A stretch of 64,000 nt of DNA from Mucilaginibacter_A sp050954285 (GTDB taxonomy: Bacteria; Bacteroidota; Bacteroidia; Sphingobacteriales; Sphingobacteriaceae), in the NCBI GenBank assembly GCA_050954285.1, contig JBPBPL010000019.1:1-64000 (forward strand), written 5' to 3'. The notes under the pieces were generated by a model. That model ran no database searches and was not told the DNA's origin. It saw only the letters and a program-made list of their open reading frames with translations. Position 1 is the stretch's first letter. Every line of letters starts with the position of its first letter. Shown here one piece after another: positions 32,925-41,012 of this stretch. The translations under genes were made by a program, and so were the position numbers.

Positions 32925-34024
32925 TATTTTGGAGCCTTTTTAAGTAGATACAAGCCGAGTATACCAAAAATAATATTGGGTATAAAAACAGCAATGATAG
33001 GGGGCAAACCTCCTTTTAAAGCAAAAACTTTAGAAAATTGAACGGTAACAATGTAAGCAAAACACAGGAAAATCCCGATACCCAAGGGTAAACCAATACC
33101 TCCACGAACTTTGCGGGAGGACATTGCTACACCGATTAATGTTAAAACATATGCGGAAAGTGGATATACAAAGCGCTGGTATTTCTCAAACAAAAGATCA
33201 ACCATGATACCAGTTCCACGGATTTTTTCTTTCTCAATATTTGTATTCAGTTCTTTCATTGGCATAGCATCGTATAAATTACTATGTGCCTGAAAGTCTG
33301 ATGGTTGCATATCTAAAATAGTATCTTTTTTTGCACCGCTAATCATTTTTTCCTGCAACCCATTAACATAACGAGTAGAATAATCCATCATGGACCATAC
33401 TCTTTTAATGGAGTCATAAGTAATGCGGGTAGCCATAATTTTTTCGCGAAGCGAATCCTGTTTAAACTTTTCTAAAGTAAACTGGTAACCGGTTTTCTGG
33501 GCATTATCAAAAGATTGAACATAAACATAAGTGTCTTTGTCCAGCTGCATGTGGACTTCATTTTTTTGCTCATTATTACCATTACTTACATAAGTATTCT
33601 CAAAAGTGGTTTTAAGTATATTAGTATGCGGGATGATGTAAACATTAAATATTAATGACACTAAAAAAATAAGGGTTGCAGAGACCGCGTAAGGCCTTAA
33701 AAAGCGGTTAAAACTTGCTCCTCCACTCAGGATGGGAACAATTTCTGTGAGATCAGCCATTTTTGCCGTAAAAAAAATGACAGCTATAAAGTTGATTAAT
33801 GGCGATAAAAAGTTGAGGTAAAAAGGGATAAAGCCAAAATAATAATGCGTTACCACAAACCAGAAGCTCAGATCATGTTTCAGAAAGTCATCCAGTTTTT
33901 CCGAAATATCAAATACGATAATAATAATCAAAAAAATCCCAAGGGTAAATACAAAGGTACCCAAGTACTTATTAATGATATACCAATCAATAATTTTAAG
34001 ATAACGTTTTGTTAGCCTGCGCAT
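32924..34024 (-). CDS. LptF/LptG family permease
   Basis: A 366-residue inner-membrane protein of the YjgP/YjgQ family. Three N-terminal helices (TFVFTLGIFLIIIIVFDISE, FWFVVTHYYFGFIPFYLNFL), a periplasmic domain of about 150 residues, and three C-terminal helices. LSGGASFNRFLRPY is the cytoplasmic coupling region. With LptB/C it extracts LPS from the inner membrane. TAATG overlaps on both sides couple it to Tgt upstream and EamA downstream. F versus G is not resolved. Confidence 0.9.
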   Translation of the reverse strand: MRRLTKRYLKIIDWYIINKYLGTFVFTLGIFLIIIIVFDISEKLDDFLKHDLSFWFVVTHYYFGFIPFYLNFLSPLINFIAVIFFTAKMADLTEIVPILSGGASFNRFLRPYAVSATLIFLVSLIFNVYIIPHTNILKTTFENTYVSNGNNEQKNEVHMQLDKDTYVYVQSFDNAQKTGYQFTLEKFKQDSLREKIMATRITYDSIKRVWSMMDYSTRYVNGLQEKMISGAKKDTILDMQPSDFQAHSNLYDAMPMKELNTNIEKEKIRGTGIMVDLLFEKYQRFVYPLSAYVLTLIGVAMSSRKVRGGIGLPLGIGIFLCFAYIVTVQFSKVFALKGGLPPIIAVFIPNIIFGILGLYLLKKAPK

Positions 34025-35154
34025 TATAAACGTTGGGCAAGTGTTTTTACCATACTATTTTTCCAGTTGTAAAATGTGCCTGTAATAATTTTTTCGCGTG
34101 CTTCTTTTAGCAACCATAAATAAAAATGCAAGTTGTGTAAGGTAGCAATTTGTGCACCCAGCATTTCGCCGGAATGGATTAAATGGCGCAGATAAGCTTT
34201 GGAATAATGCTGATCGGCAAATAAATCGCTCTCGGCGTCAATGGCAGAAAAATCATTTTTCCATCTTTCATTTTTGATGTTAATAATGCCGTTACGAGTA
34301 AAAAGCATTCCATTTCGGCCGTTGCGGGTAGGCATCACACAATCAAACATATCAATACCCAGCGCAATGTTTTCCAGTAAATTGATTGGCGTGCCTACAC
34401 CCATTAGGTAGCGAGGTTTTTCGTGAGGGAGAATATTGCAAACTACCTCAGTCATCGCATACATTTCTTCGGCAGGTTCTCCCACGGATAAACCACCGAT
34501 AGCATTGCCTTCCCGTTCAAAAGAAGCAATTACTTCAGCAGATTTCTCTCTCAAATCTTTGTAAACAGAACCCTGCACAATCGGGAAAAGCGTTTGCGAA
34601 TAACCATATTTTGGTTCGGTTTGGTCAAAGCGATCACAACAGCGTTTAAGCCAGCGGTGCGTCATCTCAATTGAGCGGCGCGCATAGCCGTACTCGCAAG
34701 GGTAAGGCGTGCATTCATCAAAAGCCATAATGATATCGGCACCAATAATGCGCTGCGTATCCATTACATTTTCGGGCGTAAATAAATGTTTTGAGCCATC
34801 GATATGAGAACGAAAAGTAACGCCTTCTTCCTTGATTTTCCGAACCTCCGTTAACGAGTATACCTGATAACCACCACTATCAGTCAAAATTGGCTTATCC
34901 CAATTGATAAATTTATGCAAACCACCAGCCTTCTCCAAAGTATTTAGTCCGGGCCGCAGGTATAAATGATACGTATTACCAAGGATAATCTGTGCTTTGA
35001 TATCATCGGCCAGTTCGCGCTGATGTACTGCTTTTACCGTTCCGGCAGTGCCCACCGGCATAAAAATCGGTGTTTGGATAACGCCATGATCCGTTGTAAT
35101 TTCTCCTGCCCGGGCTTTAGAAAACGGATCAAGGGCGATGTGCTGAAACTTCAT
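34024..35154 (-). CDS. tgt: tRNA-guanine transglycosylase
   Basis: A 376-residue enzyme that exchanges guanine-34 for preQ1 in the GUN anticodons of four tRNAs. Core motifs intact: FMPVGTAGTVKAV, LTDSGGYQVYSL (catalytic Asp of the first pair), IGADIIMAFDECTPYP, GGLSVGEP, RYLMGVGTP and FDCVMPTRNGRNG (nucleophile Asp). The C-terminal zinc site is unusual: the expected C-x-C-x2-C is replaced in AIDAESDLFADQHYSKAYLR, though the His in TLHNLHFY remains. First gene of a minus-strand operon with lptF/G and eamA. Confidence 0.95.
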   Translation of the reverse strand: MKFQHIALDPFSKARAGEITTDHGVIQTPIFMPVGTAGTVKAVHQRELADDIKAQIILGNTYHLYLRPGLNTLEKAGGLHKFINWDKPILTDSGGYQVYSLTEVRKIKEEGVTFRSHIDGSKHLFTPENVMDTQRIIGADIIMAFDECTPYPCEYGYARRSIEMTHRWLKRCCDRFDQTEPKYGYSQTLFPIVQGSVYKDLREKSAEVIASFEREGNAIGGLSVGEPAEEMYAMTEVVCNILPHEKPRYLMGVGTPINLLENIALGIDMFDCVMPTRNGRNGMLFTRNGIINIKNERWKNDFSAIDAESDLFADQHYSKAYLRHLIHSGEMLGAQIATLHNLHFYLWLLKEAREKIITGTFYNWKNSMVKTLAQRL

Positions 35155-35210
35155 TTATATACACCTGTTTTACTGCAAAAATAGAAAATAAATGCGTTTT
35201 ACTTTTCGTT

Positions 35211-36398
35211 TTGTTGCTGCCTGATACGGTAATCCGGTTTCTTTTTAAGAAATTTGCCTACCGAAAATTAGTTTTTACTTTGGAAGTACCGTTACCGTAT
35301 TTATTGCTTGCGCTGTTTTTGCTCTGTTTTGTTATCCAGCTTTATTTCCTGATTTCTCAATACTTCGCTTTAAGAAAACTGGATACACAGCCAGTTGCTT
35401 CTACGCAAAATTTGCCTGTATCGGTTATTATTTGCGCCCGAAATGAAGCAAAAAATCTCCAAGAAAATCTTCCTTTTATCTTAAATCAGCAGTATCCGGA
35501 TTTTGAAGTTGTGGTGGTAAATGATTGTTCCAGTGATGAGTCTTCTCATATTCTCGATCAATTTAAAACCGGATACAGCAACCTTAAACTAGTAACCGTT
35601 GCAGAACACCGGCGCTTTAAAACAGGCAAAAAATTTGCCTTAACCATGGGTATTAAAGCGGCGAAAAACGAACATCTGCTGCTAACCGATGCGGATTGCA
35701 AGCCGGAATCTGATCAATGGATTGAATTGATGCAGCAGGGATTTTCGGAAGAAAAAGACATTGTGCTCGGCTATTCTCCTTACCAAAAAACCAGTGGCTT
35801 TCTGAATACGTTCGTACGTTTTGAGACAGTAAAAACAGCAATCAGTTATTTATCCGCAGCCTTAAACAAAAAACCATATATGGGCGTTGGCCGCAATTTA
35901 GCTTATACCAAATCATTATTTTTTAGTTCTAAAGGCTTTGCTTCCCACATGCACGTGCTTTCGGGTGATGATGATTTGTTTATTAACCAAAACGCAAACG
36001 CAACTAATACGGCTGTTCAAATTTTGCCCGGTGCACATACTTTCAGCGAAACAAAATCAAACTTGCGGGCTTATTATCGACAAAAAAAACGGCACATGGG
36101 TGTTGGTAAATATTACAAAAGAAAAAACCGCGTTTTAATTACTTTAGATGCTTTAAGTGGATTTCTTTTTTATATCTTTCTGATCGTATTAATTTGCATA
36201 AAAGTTGAACCGGTAATTGTTGCCAGTACATTTATTTTCAGGCTGATATCGCAATACTTCGTTTACCCTGCAATATTTAAAAAACTGAATGCAGGCGATC
36301 TGATTTGGAAGTTTCCGCTACTGGATCTGTTTTATTATCTCTACCTTAACGTATTTGGCATGGTTGGCTTGGCTACAAAAAATCTGAAATGGAAATAA
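35211..36398 (+). CDS. Membrane glycosyltransferase family 2
   Basis: A glycosyltransferase of up to 395 residues: one N-terminal helix (PYLLLALFLLCFVIQLYFLI), GT-A domain, and two C-terminal helices (about 305-365). Motifs: SVIICARNEAKNL, VVVNDCSSDES, LLTDADCKP (DxD), YMGVGRNLAYTK, and GDDDLFINQNA. No ATG start is available near the N-terminus; TTG at 35211 or TTG at 35280 (giving MEVPLPYLLLALF) are the candidates, and I keep the longer one with doubt. It overlaps the sigma factor gene by ten bases. Confidence 0.85.
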   Translation: MLLPDTVIRFLFKKFAYRKLVFTLEVPLPYLLLALFLLCFVIQLYFLISQYFALRKLDTQPVASTQNLPVSVIICARNEAKNLQENLPFILNQQYPDFEVVVVNDCSSDESSHILDQFKTGYSNLKLVTVAEHRRFKTGKKFALTMGIKAAKNEHLLLTDADCKPESDQWIELMQQGFSEEKDIVLGYSPYQKTSGFLNTFVRFETVKTAISYLSAALNKKPYMGVGRNLAYTKSLFFSSKGFASHMHVLSGDDDLFINQNANATNTAVQILPGAHTFSETKSNLRAYYRQKKRHMGVGKYYKRKNRVLITLDALSGFLFYIFLIVLICIKVEPVIVASTFIFRLISQYFVYPAIFKKLNAGDLIWKFPLLDLFYYLYLNVFGMVGLATKNLKWK

Positions 36399-37003
36399 AC
36401 GTTAACTTTTCTGAAAACGCAAAAAACGATTTTAACCTGGTGGTGCGTGCCAGGAAAGGGGAGCAAAAAGCTTACGCCGATTTAATGCAGCGTTACAAAG
36501 AATCCATCTATTTTATGGTTTTGAAGATGGTAAACAACAAAGATGACGCGCAAGATCTGATGGTGGAAACTTTTGGAAAAGCATTTCAAAAACTGGATAA
36601 ATACCAGCCAGAATTTGCGTTCAGCACCTGGCTTTTCCGGATTGCCACCAATAATTGTATTGATTTTATCCGTAAAAAGAAGCTGAATACACTTTCGATT
36701 GATCGTTTGGTGGATGAAGAAGGCAATAACCAGCCATTACAAATCAAATCCGATACGCTGAATCCGGAAGAACATTCCATCAAAAAACAACAGGCGCAGG
36801 AGTTGAAACTGATAGTGGAAGGTTTACCGCAACGTTATCGTAATCTGATTATGCTGCGTTATTTCGAAGAATTATCATATGATGAGATTGCCAAAGAACT
36901 TGATTTGCCATTGGGTACGGTTAAAGCCCAGTTGTTTAGGGCGAGAGATTTATTATCCAATGTGCTGAACAGAAGAAAAAAAGACACGAATAGTGACTTC
37001 TGA
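36389..37003 (+). CDS. RNA polymerase sigma factor, sigma-70/ECF type
   Basis: A 204-residue sigma factor. Region 2: YADLMQRYKESIYFMVLKMV, then DDAQDLMVETFGKAFQKLDK and FSTWLFRIATNNCIDFIRKK for -10 contact and core binding. A linker of about 40 residues, then region 4: LPQRYRNLIMLRYFEELSYD and EIAKELDLPLGTVKAQLFRAR with the helix-turn-helix. No anti-sigma gene is adjacent. It overlaps both neighbours (glycosyltransferase and rsmG), so it belongs to a tight operon. Confidence 0.92.
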   Translation: MEINVNFSENAKNDFNLVVRARKGEQKAYADLMQRYKESIYFMVLKMVNNKDDAQDLMVETFGKAFQKLDKYQPEFAFSTWLFRIATNNCIDFIRKKKLNTLSIDRLVDEEGNNQPLQIKSDTLNPEEHSIKKQQAQELKLIVEGLPQRYRNLIMLRYFEELSYDEIAKELDLPLGTVKAQLFRARDLLSNVLNRRKKDTNSDF

Positions 37004-37628
37004 TTTTCTGCTCAAATACTTTCCCAGTTTAACGCTCCGGCAGCAGGAGCAATTTCATCAGTTGCAGCAGTTGTACAGTTTTTGGAACGGGCAGATCAAT
37101 GTTATTTCCCGCAAGGATATTGATTTGCTGTATGAGCGGCATGTGCTGCATTCGCTCGGGATCGCCAAAATCATCGGTTTTCTGCCCAGAGAAAATATAC
37201 TTGATGTAGGCACCGGCGGCGGATTTCCCGGTATTCCCTTAGCTATATTATTTCCCGAAACTCAATTTTATTTGGTTGATTCCATTGGCAAAAAAATTAA
37301 GGTGGTAAAAGAAGTATCGCAAGCTTTAGGTCTGCAAAACCTGAAAGCAACACATGCCCGGGCAGAAGAAATTAATGAAAAGTTTGATTTTGTAGTTTCC
37401 CGCGCAGTTACGCAGTTGAAAGATTTTTATCCCTGGGTGAAAAACAAATTTAACAAGCAATCCAAAAATCAGCTTAAAAACGGAATTCTGTATTTAAAAG
37501 GAGGTGATCTGACTCAGGAAATTGTTGATTCTGGTTTGCAGGTACAACAATTTGAGTTGAGTAAATTTTTTGAAGAGGATTTTTTCGAGACAAAAAAAGT
37601 AATTTATATATCCGCTCAAGATCAGTAA
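36993..37628 (+). CDS. rsmG: 16S rRNA (guanine-N7)-methyltransferase RsmG
   Basis: A 211-residue SAM-dependent methyltransferase that modifies G527 of 16S rRNA. Motifs: NVISRKDIDLLYERHVLHSL, the SAM loop ILDVGTGGGFPGIPLAILFP (about 69-88), VDSIGKKIKVVKEV, and DFVVSRAVTQLKDF. GTG start overlaps the sigma factor end by 11 bases. A motif copy encodes VVKEV at the end of the SAM-binding region. Confidence 0.94.
   Translation: MTSDFLLKYFPSLTLRQQEQFHQLQQLYSFWNGQINVISRKDIDLLYERHVLHSLGIAKIIGFLPRENILDVGTGGGFPGIPLAILFPETQFYLVDSIGKKIKVVKEVSQALGLQNLKATHARAEEINEKFDFVVSRAVTQLKDFYPWVKNKFNKQSKNQLKNGILYLKGGDLTQEIVDSGLQVQQFELSKFFEEDFFETKKVIYISAQDQ
37306..37317 (+). repeat. Dispersed 12-mer inside rsmG
   Basis: Exact TAAAAGAAGTAT; read as VKEVS. 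Confidence 0.85.
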
Positions 37629-37694
37629 TTTTTCTGGTATAAAAGAAGCCTGTTTTCTATTCTAAATAATTATTTAATTTAGAAGAAAAATATA

Positions 37695-38792
37695 ATGCCT
37701 TTACTTAGCCAGCTTGCTTTAACTTTCGTTCCTGGAATTGGAGACGTACTTGCCAAAAACTTAATCAGTTATTGTGGCTGTGCCGAAGAAATCTTTAAAA
37801 CCTCGCGCCATAAACTGTTGCAGATTCCTGGCATCGGCCCAAAAATGACTGCATCCATTCTGAATTCTGACTGCCATAAGCGGGCAGAACAAGAACTTCA
37901 GTTTATTGAAAAAAATAAAATTCAGGCCATTTTTTATACTGATGCGACTTATCCTAAAAGGTTAAAAGCCTGTGTGGATTCTCCAATGATGCTATATTTT
38001 AAAGGAGAAACTGATTTGAACCGGCAACGCATCATCAGTGTAGTAGGTACCCGCAAAGCAACCAGTTATGGGCGGCAGTTGTGCGAAGAATTAGTGGATT
38101 CACTTAAAATTTACGATGTAACCGTTATCAGCGGATTGGCTTATGGTATTGATGTTTGTGCACATAAAGCATGCATAAAACACCAAATTTCTACGGTTGG
38201 TATTTTGGGTCATGGCTTGGATAGATTATATCCTTCCCAACACCAAAGCATAGCCGAAAAAATGTTAGGCAACGGTGGCCTGCTTACCGAATTTCCATCG
38301 CAAACAAATCCAGACCGGGAGAATTTCCCCAAACGAAACCGCATTGTAGCAGGCATGGCCGATGCAACAATTGTAGTGGAAGCCAGTATTAAAGGCGGGG
38401 CTTTAATTACTGCAGAAATTGCCAACTCTTATAACCGGGATGTTTTTACTTTTCCGGGAAGGATAGGGGATGAGTTTTCTGAAGGATGTAATTTTCTGGT
38501 TCGATTTAACAAAGCCGGATTATTAACAAGCTATGCAGATTTGGCTGAACAAATGGGCTGGCTAGATCAGGTTTTACCTATCAAAAAACAGCAGTTGCTT
38601 TTCCCGTTGGATTTAACTTCCGAAGAAAAACAAATTTTTAACATATTGGAGTCCAGCGGCCAGATCGGAATTGATGATCTGGCATTAAAAACAAATTTGC
38701 CGTTAAGCATTTTGGCCATGAACCTGCTAAATCTGGAAATGCAAGGATTGGTACGTGCTTTACCCGGTAAATATTATAATTTGATTCGATAG
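37695..38792 (+). CDS. dprA: DNA-processing protein DprA
   Basis: A 365-residue protein that binds incoming single-stranded DNA and loads RecA during natural transformation. N-terminal helix-hairpin-helix region (LLQIPGIGPKMTASIL), the Rossmann-like core with VVGTRKATSYGRQLCEELVD, VISGLAYGIDVCAHKACI, ILGHGLDRLYPSQHQSIAEK and NRIVAGMADATIVVEASIKG, and a C-terminal winged helix (about 310-360, IDDLALKTNLPLSILAMNLL). Full length and intact. DprA is widespread, also in bacteria not known to transform. No exact motif copy lies inside. Confidence 0.95.
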   Translation: MPLLSQLALTFVPGIGDVLAKNLISYCGCAEEIFKTSRHKLLQIPGIGPKMTASILNSDCHKRAEQELQFIEKNKIQAIFYTDATYPKRLKACVDSPMMLYFKGETDLNRQRIISVVGTRKATSYGRQLCEELVDSLKIYDVTVISGLAYGIDVCAHKACIKHQISTVGILGHGLDRLYPSQHQSIAEKMLGNGGLLTEFPSQTNPDRENFPKRNRIVAGMADATIVVEASIKGGALITAEIANSYNRDVFTFPGRIGDEFSEGCNFLVRFNKAGLLTSYADLAEQMGWLDQVLPIKKQQLLFPLDLTSEEKQIFNILESSGQIGIDDLALKTNLPLSILAMNLLNLEMQGLVRALPGKYYNLIR

Positions 38793-38810
38793 ATTTTAAG
38801 GAAACCGGTA

Positions 38811-39269
38811 TTACAGCAACGTTCCGGTATTGTTGCTCACTTCGGCCCAACTGTCTACCGTTAATTCAATTTCAACCCAGGAACTGGTTGGAATAGTGGT
38901 AATATCACCAGTGAGATAATACAGTAAATTACTGACACCAGGATTATGCCCGACCAAACAAACAACTTCGTCCTCATTATCAAGTTGAGTAACTATTTTT
39001 AATAAAGTTTCTGCACTGGCTTCGAAAATTTTATCGTTCACAACTGCATCATCAAAGCCAAAAGTAGCAGCAAAAATATGAGCTGTATTTAATGCGCGTA
39101 AAGCCGGACTAGTTATGATTAAACCCGGAGCAGTAATATTATTCAGTAACAAAGCTGCCATTTTTGCGGCGTCCTGCTTGCCTGCATTGGTTAAATCACG
39201 ATCAAAATCACTGATTTTATTTGTTTCTGGTTCTGCTTCTCCATGACGGATCAGGATTAATTTTTTCAT
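38811..39269 (-). CDS. SixA-like histidine phosphatase
   Basis: A 152-residue phosphohistidine phosphatase-type enzyme: MKKLILIRHGEAEPETN carries the catalytic RHG, TSPALRALNTAHIFA the second Arg, and VCLVGHNPGVSNLLYYL the second His. SixA removes phosphate from histidine of phosphotransfer proteins. I start at MKKLILIRHG (39269). A longer frame from 39284 begins MLLLP, which is just the dispersed motif read as codons. Confidence 0.87.
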   Translation of the reverse strand: MKKLILIRHGEAEPETNKISDFDRDLTNAGKQDAAKMAALLLNNITAPGLIITSPALRALNTAHIFAATFGFDDAVVNDKIFEASAETLLKIVTQLDNEDEVVCLVGHNPGVSNLLYYLTGDITTIPTSSWVEIELTVDSWAEVSNNTGTLL

Positions 39270-39272
39270 TGG

Positions 39273-39284
39273 TAAAAGAAGCAT
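39273..39284 (+). repeat. Dispersed 12-mer joining a stop and a start codon
   Basis: Exact TAAAAGAAGCAT. It fills the 14-base gap between the outer-membrane gene's stop and the SixA start. Confidence 0.85.
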
Positions 39285-39964
39285 TACTTGTTGTTGAACA
39301 GGTATGAAACGGCAATGCCGAAAACTTTATTGCGCGTTTTAATATTCACATCGTCATATACTCCTGGCGTAGCAATGTCTCTCAATCCGTATTCATAATT
39401 CAGCTCGAAACCAACTCCGTGCAGCAAGCGAATTTCAGCCCGTAAATTTAAACCGTAATCGGTGCGTTTGTAGTCACTATTTTCATCGTTTCCAAAATAA
39501 ACTCGATTAGTGCCATCAATCGGCGAATCAAAAATAATTCCGGATAACGAGTATTGCCCTGCAATGCCATAAGCAGCATAAGGCCCTCCACCTAAAAAAA
39601 TTGTGCCTGCTTTAGTGGGTAGTTTGTACAAAAAGTTGACCGGGATTTCCAAATAATACAAGCGCGTATTTTTCCGTCGGTTAGTGCTGGTTTCCGGGTT
39701 GATGTATGTATCAATTCCTCCTTTGCCATCCAAAATTAAACCGGTTTGAATGGCAAATTTTTGCCATCCAATCTCCGTTACCTCACCAAACTTGATGTTA
39801 CCATAGTTTTTAGATTGATAAGAAGAGGTAGTAGGGTTGTTATAAGCACCAATTGAGGCAAAATTGATACCTGCTTTAGCGCCGAACTTAACGGTTTGTG
39901 CCTTAAGCGGCAGATACAGCATTTCTAAAACCATACTTATCAAAAGCCATTTCTTCAACATCAT
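39284..39964 (-). CDS. Outer-membrane beta-barrel protein (PorT-like)
   Basis: A 226-residue protein with signal peptide (MMLKKWLLISMVLEMLYLPL, cleavage at LKAQ near 23) and eight or so amphipathic strands: KFGAKAGINFASIGAY, FAIQTGLILDGKGG, LYYLEIPVNFLYKLPTKAGT, FFLGGGPYAAYG-type turn, and a final strand ending in aromatic/Leu-Phe. This is the porin-family beta-barrel common in Bacteroidota. Cargo or ligand unknown. Probably transcribed with sixA. Confidence 0.83.
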   Translation of the reverse strand: MMLKKWLLISMVLEMLYLPLKAQTVKFGAKAGINFASIGAYNNPTTSSYQSKNYGNIKFGEVTEIGWQKFAIQTGLILDGKGGIDTYINPETSTNRRKNTRLYYLEIPVNFLYKLPTKAGTIFLGGGPYAAYGIAGQYSLSGIIFDSPIDGTNRVYFGNDENSDYKRTDYGLNLRAEIRLLHGVGFELNYEYGLRDIATPGVYDDVNIKTRNKVFGIAVSYLFNNK

Positions 39965-40002
39965 CGTTTAATTATAGCAAGCAAATTAGAATAAATTTTA
40001 CG

Positions 40003-41010
40003 TTAAGAGGCATTATTTGCAAAATTGATCAGCTGCTCATCCGGAATATCTTTCATACACTTAAAATGTCCCAACGGACATTTTTCCAGGCCAAATTTAG
40101 AGCAAGGGCGGCAATACAAATCAACCTCAATTACTTCGGCATTTTTTGCCTGATAAGGCCATACGCCAACCAGTTCCGGTGCTGTACTGCCCCAAACAGA
40201 AGCAACCGGCCTGTCAAAAGCTTCGGCAATATGCGTTAAACCGGTATCAAAGCCAATTACTTTTTTAGCCTGGGTTAATAAAAAAACCGATTGGTCAAGC
40301 GTTATTTTCCCGCAGGAATTATAAGTTTTTATGCCAGTAAAAGAAGCAATTTCCTCGCCGTTGCTATAAACATCATCACCGCCAAGCAATACAATCGGAA
40401 GATTAATCTGCTGGCAAATTTGTGCCACTTTCTCATTCGGCATCCGCTTGGTAAAATGTGTGGCACCAATAATAAATACCACATAATCTGGCAGGTGAGA
40501 AGCAGGGAGCAAATCAGCCAAAACATATTGCTGTTTTAAATAATAATTGATTGGCAAACCATCATTCTGAATGCCTAAAAATGCAACGGTTTCCAGATAA
40601 CGATCAACCAGATGCTTGTCTGAAATGAAATTCCACTTCCATTTTAAAAAAAGCCATTTCTGTAAAGGTTGTTTTTTGAAGGTAGAAGCAGGAATACCGG
40701 TTTTAAATTTGATAATAGCCGTGCGCAAATTATTATGCAGATCAATCAGGTAATCGTATTTTTCGGCTTTGATCTCGCGGATGGTATCATTCAGATTTTC
40801 CTGCAATAAAAGAAGCTTGTCCAGGTAAGGATTGCCTTCGTAAATATATTTGAAATTAGGCTTCGTCAAAAAATGGATCTCCGCACCGGGTAACTGCAGT
40901 TTCAAACAGCGCACTACTGGCGTAGTATAAATAATATCGCCCATCGAACTCAATCGGATCACCAGAATTTTGAGCGGTTTTTGTAAGTCAGGTTTCACTT
41001 CAAAAAACAT
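40003..41010 (-). CDS. Glycosyltransferase family 9 (heptosyltransferase-like)
   Basis: A 335-residue GT-B enzyme. ILVIRLSSMGDIIYTTPVVR opens the acceptor domain, DYLIDLHNNLRTAI follows, and the donor domain has IGATHFTKRMPNE, PIVLLGGDDV, VIGFDTGLTHIAEAFDRP and SVWGSTAPE. Family members add heptose to LPS core. Three Cys at the C-terminus (CRPCSKFGLEKCPLGHFKCM) match the Cys-rich end often seen in the family. Two bases separate it from polX downstream of sppA. Near motif copies at 40338 and 40807. Confidence 0.92.
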   Translation of the reverse strand: MFFEVKPDLQKPLKILVIRLSSMGDIIYTTPVVRCLKLQLPGAEIHFLTKPNFKYIYEGNPYLDKLLLLQENLNDTIREIKAEKYDYLIDLHNNLRTAIIKFKTGIPASTFKKQPLQKWLFLKWKWNFISDKHLVDRYLETVAFLGIQNDGLPINYYLKQQYVLADLLPASHLPDYVVFIIGATHFTKRMPNEKVAQICQQINLPIVLLGGDDVYSNGEEIASFTGIKTYNSCGKITLDQSVFLLTQAKKVIGFDTGLTHIAEAFDRPVASVWGSTAPELVGVWPYQAKNAEVIEVDLYCRPCSKFGLEKCPLGHFKCMKDIPDEQLINFANNAS

Positions 41011-41012
41011 AA

